NCBI GenBank assembly: GCA_002371715.1
Contig: DFGF01000005.1
Location: forward strand, 1-15,026
Origin: Prevotella sp. UBA3757
GTDB taxonomy: Bacteria; Bacteroidota; Bacteroidia; Bacteroidales; Bacteroidaceae
Reading direction: 5' to 3'
DNA: 15,026 nucleotides
Under the pieces are notes generated by a model, which was not told the DNA's origin, ran no database searches, and saw nothing but the letters and a program-made list of their open reading frames with translations. This document shows positions 13,771 through 15,026 of the stretch, piece after piece (position 1 is the first letter of the stretch; every line of letters begins with the position of its first letter). A program made the translations under genes and the position numbers.

Positions 13771-15026
13771 ATGAAACTGAAATTCTCGATACACTATCAT
13801 ACGGCATGGGGCGAAAGCCTCCATGTCAGCATTGACTTCCATAGTACTGACGGCAGCGTGCGCCATCAGAATCTGCTGATGCAGACCGACGACGGCTACC
13901 TGTGGACGCTCGAGACGGCAGCACTCCTGGGCCGTCAGCGGCAGCTGTCGCACATCTGTTACCGCTATCAGGTGGAGGATGCCGACGGACAGGTGTTGCG
14001 CCGCGAGTGGGACATGGTGCCCCGCATCTACTACTTTGATGCCACGAACGACTATGTGTTTCCCGACGGGTGGCGCGACCGTCCGCTGCCCATGCATCTC
14101 TATTCTTCGGCCTATCGCGTCACACAGGGTTTTTCGTTGAACGTTGAACGTGAAACGTTCAGCGTGCTGCCTCTGCCCGTCTTTCGCCGTACCATCATCT
14201 TCCGCGTGTCGGCTCCCCAGCTGACGGCCGGTCAGCAGGTAGCCGTCTGCGGTGCGCATCCTGCCATCGGCTCGTGGAACACCAGCCGTTACCTGCCTAT
14301 GGAGTATGCCGGCGACGGCGAATGGATGCTGAGCGTCAATGCGCAGGGGTGGCTGCTGCCGATAGAATATAAATATGTGGTGATAGACAGTGAGACCCAT
14401 GAATTCGTGGCCTGGGAGGAAGGCGACAACCGCACCATCACGATGAGCGACTGGCCGCTGGCTGTCGGTCAGAAGCCGGTAGCCGACGGTCAGGAGGCAC
14501 TCGCCGGCAACGAGATTCCCGATGGCCAGGTGCTGGTGCTCTACGGCGGTCACCTGCGGTTGGCCGAAAAGCCGTGGCGGGCTGCCGGTGTGGCCATTCC
14601 CGTGTTTGCGCTGCGCAGCGAGCATTCCTACGGCGTGGGCGATTTCGGCGACCTGCGTCGCTTCGTCGACTGGGCTGTTGCCACGGGCATGAAGGTCATC
14701 CAGCTGTTGCCCGTCAACGATACGACTACTGACGGCCGCTGGCACGACTCCTATCCGTACAACATCGTCAGCATGTTTGCCCTGCATCCGCATTATGTTG
14801 ACCTCGAAGCTGCCGGCAGTCTGCATTCCAAGGAGCAGATGACCAAATTCCTGCGTCGGCGTCAGGAGTTGAATGCCCTGTCGTACAGCGACTATGAAGC
14901 CGTGGAGCGCGTCAAGAACGAGTATCTGCAGGCACTGTACGAAGAGCAGGGCAAGGCCGTCATGGCCTCGAAGGACTTCAAGGACTTCGTGGCAGCCAAC
15001 GAATACTGGCTAAAGCCCTACGCTGA
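13771..15026 (+). CDS. malQ: 4-alpha-glucanotransferase (amylomaltase), 3'-partial
   Basis: The first 418 residues of a GH77 4-alpha-glucanotransferase, open to the window end. The enzyme moves maltooligosaccharide segments between alpha-1,4-glucans during starch/glycogen or maltose use, in the cytoplasm (no signal peptide). Two N-terminal starch-binding CBM20-type domains are visible. The first is about 1-115 and starts KLKFSIHYHTAWGESLHV. The second is about 138-232, with AVCGAHPAIGSWN, then GEWMLSV and IEYKYVVID. The GH77 barrel begins at about 268 (AGVAIPVFALRSEHSYGVGDFGDL, LLPVNDTT 312-319, then DSYPYNIVSMFALHP). The catalytic residues lie beyond the window. The two-CBM20 layout is normal for large Bacteroidetes MalQ of roughly 900 residues, so about half is missing. 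The linker at residues 122-131 is encoded by a heptad repeat. Confidence 0.95.
   Translation, partial: MKLKFSIHYHTAWGESLHVSIDFHSTDGSVRHQNLLMQTDDGYLWTLETAALLGRQRQLSHICYRYQVEDADGQVLRREWDMVPRIYYFDATNDYVFPDGWRDRPLPMHLYSSAYRVTQGFSLNVERETFSVLPLPVFRRTIIFRVSAPQLTAGQQVAVCGAHPAIGSWNTSRYLPMEYAGDGEWMLSVNAQGWLLPIEYKYVVIDSETHEFVAWEEGDNRTITMSDWPLAVGQKPVADGQEALAGNEIPDGQVLVLYGGHLRLAEKPWRAAGVAIPVFALRSEHSYGVGDFGDLRRFVDWAVATGMKVIQLLPVNDTTTDGRWHDSYPYNIVSMFALHPHYVDLEAAGSLHSKEQMTKFLRRRQELNALSYSDYEAVERVKNEYLQALYEEQGKAVMASKDFKDFVAANEYWLKPYA
14136..14163. repeat. In-frame heptad repeat and hairpin inside malQ
   Basis: Four 7-bp units, GTTGAAC (14136-14142), GTTGAAC (14143-14149), GTGAAAC (14150-14156) and GTTCAGC (14157-14163), encode the linker between the two CBM20 domains. 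The same stretch holds a 7-bp perfect inverted repeat, TGAACGT/ACGTTCA (14145-14151 and 14155-14161), with a 3-base GAA loop. Confidence 0.8.

Noticed and set aside
13666..14826. A 386-codon open frame antisense to malQ and its promoter region.
   Set aside because: It runs opposite a clear GH77/CBM20 gene with the divergent promoters inside its end. The translation has no recognisable domain and is the usual mirror of a GC-rich gene.

Overview
The window looks like chromosome from a Bacteroidales bacterium, most likely a Prevotella-type genome. Three things point there. (1) Promoters have the Bacteroidetes form, a TTTG-like -33 box about 19-20 nt upstream of TAnnTTTG, and no Shine-Dalgarno sequences are evident. 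(2) Exported proteins mostly end their signal peptide in -AQ, the Bacteroidetes 'Q-rule'. (3) The housekeeping genes look like their Bacteroidales versions: a GlnRS with the HIGHAK and VMSKRK motifs and a MalQ with two N-terminal starch-binding domains. The species assignment is inference.

Layout. From 1 to 485 there is one unrecognised + strand gene whose true start may lie outside the window. From 516 to 4412 a - strand cluster reads glnS, then a large TPR protein (TTG start), then a DedA-family membrane protein, with 29 and 34 bp gaps and one recognisable promoter upstream of glnS. From 4590 to 12609 there is an accessory block of exported proteins. A PEGA/SUMF1 protein (-) diverges from an exported caspase-MORN protein (+). 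The caspase is followed, with start/stop overlaps, by an unknown exported protein and an exported protein with a probable NTF2-like domain. These converge on a second - strand series: a DUF4384-like protein, a small signal-peptide ORF joined to a degenerate caspase fragment, a second exported caspase, and a CsgG/FlgT-like exported protein. From 12644 to 13669 lies mltG (-), which may share a transcript with the DUF4384/caspase genes. It diverges from malQ (+, cut by the window end).

How the genes may work together. The centre is a double periplasmic caspase locus. There are two intact paralogous C14-type proteases with the His and Cys of the catalytic dyad, plus the C-terminal piece of a third. 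They are surrounded by accessory proteins (SUMF1/PEGA, DUF4384, CsgG/FlgT-like, NTF2-like) of types that are seen near or fused to prokaryotic caspases. Because all carry signal peptides, the module should act in the cell envelope and not in the cytoplasm like most described caspase-based defence systems. Its job is unknown.

A second theme is short tandem repeats. Heptad arrays overlap the stop codons of glnS and the TPR gene, form the core of the mltG/malQ divergent promoter, and sit in frame inside malQ. An 11-bp repeat array follows the SUMF1 gene. No rRNA, tRNA, CRISPR, insertion sequence or convincing intrinsic terminator was seen. No gene-free stretch exceeds 200 bp.
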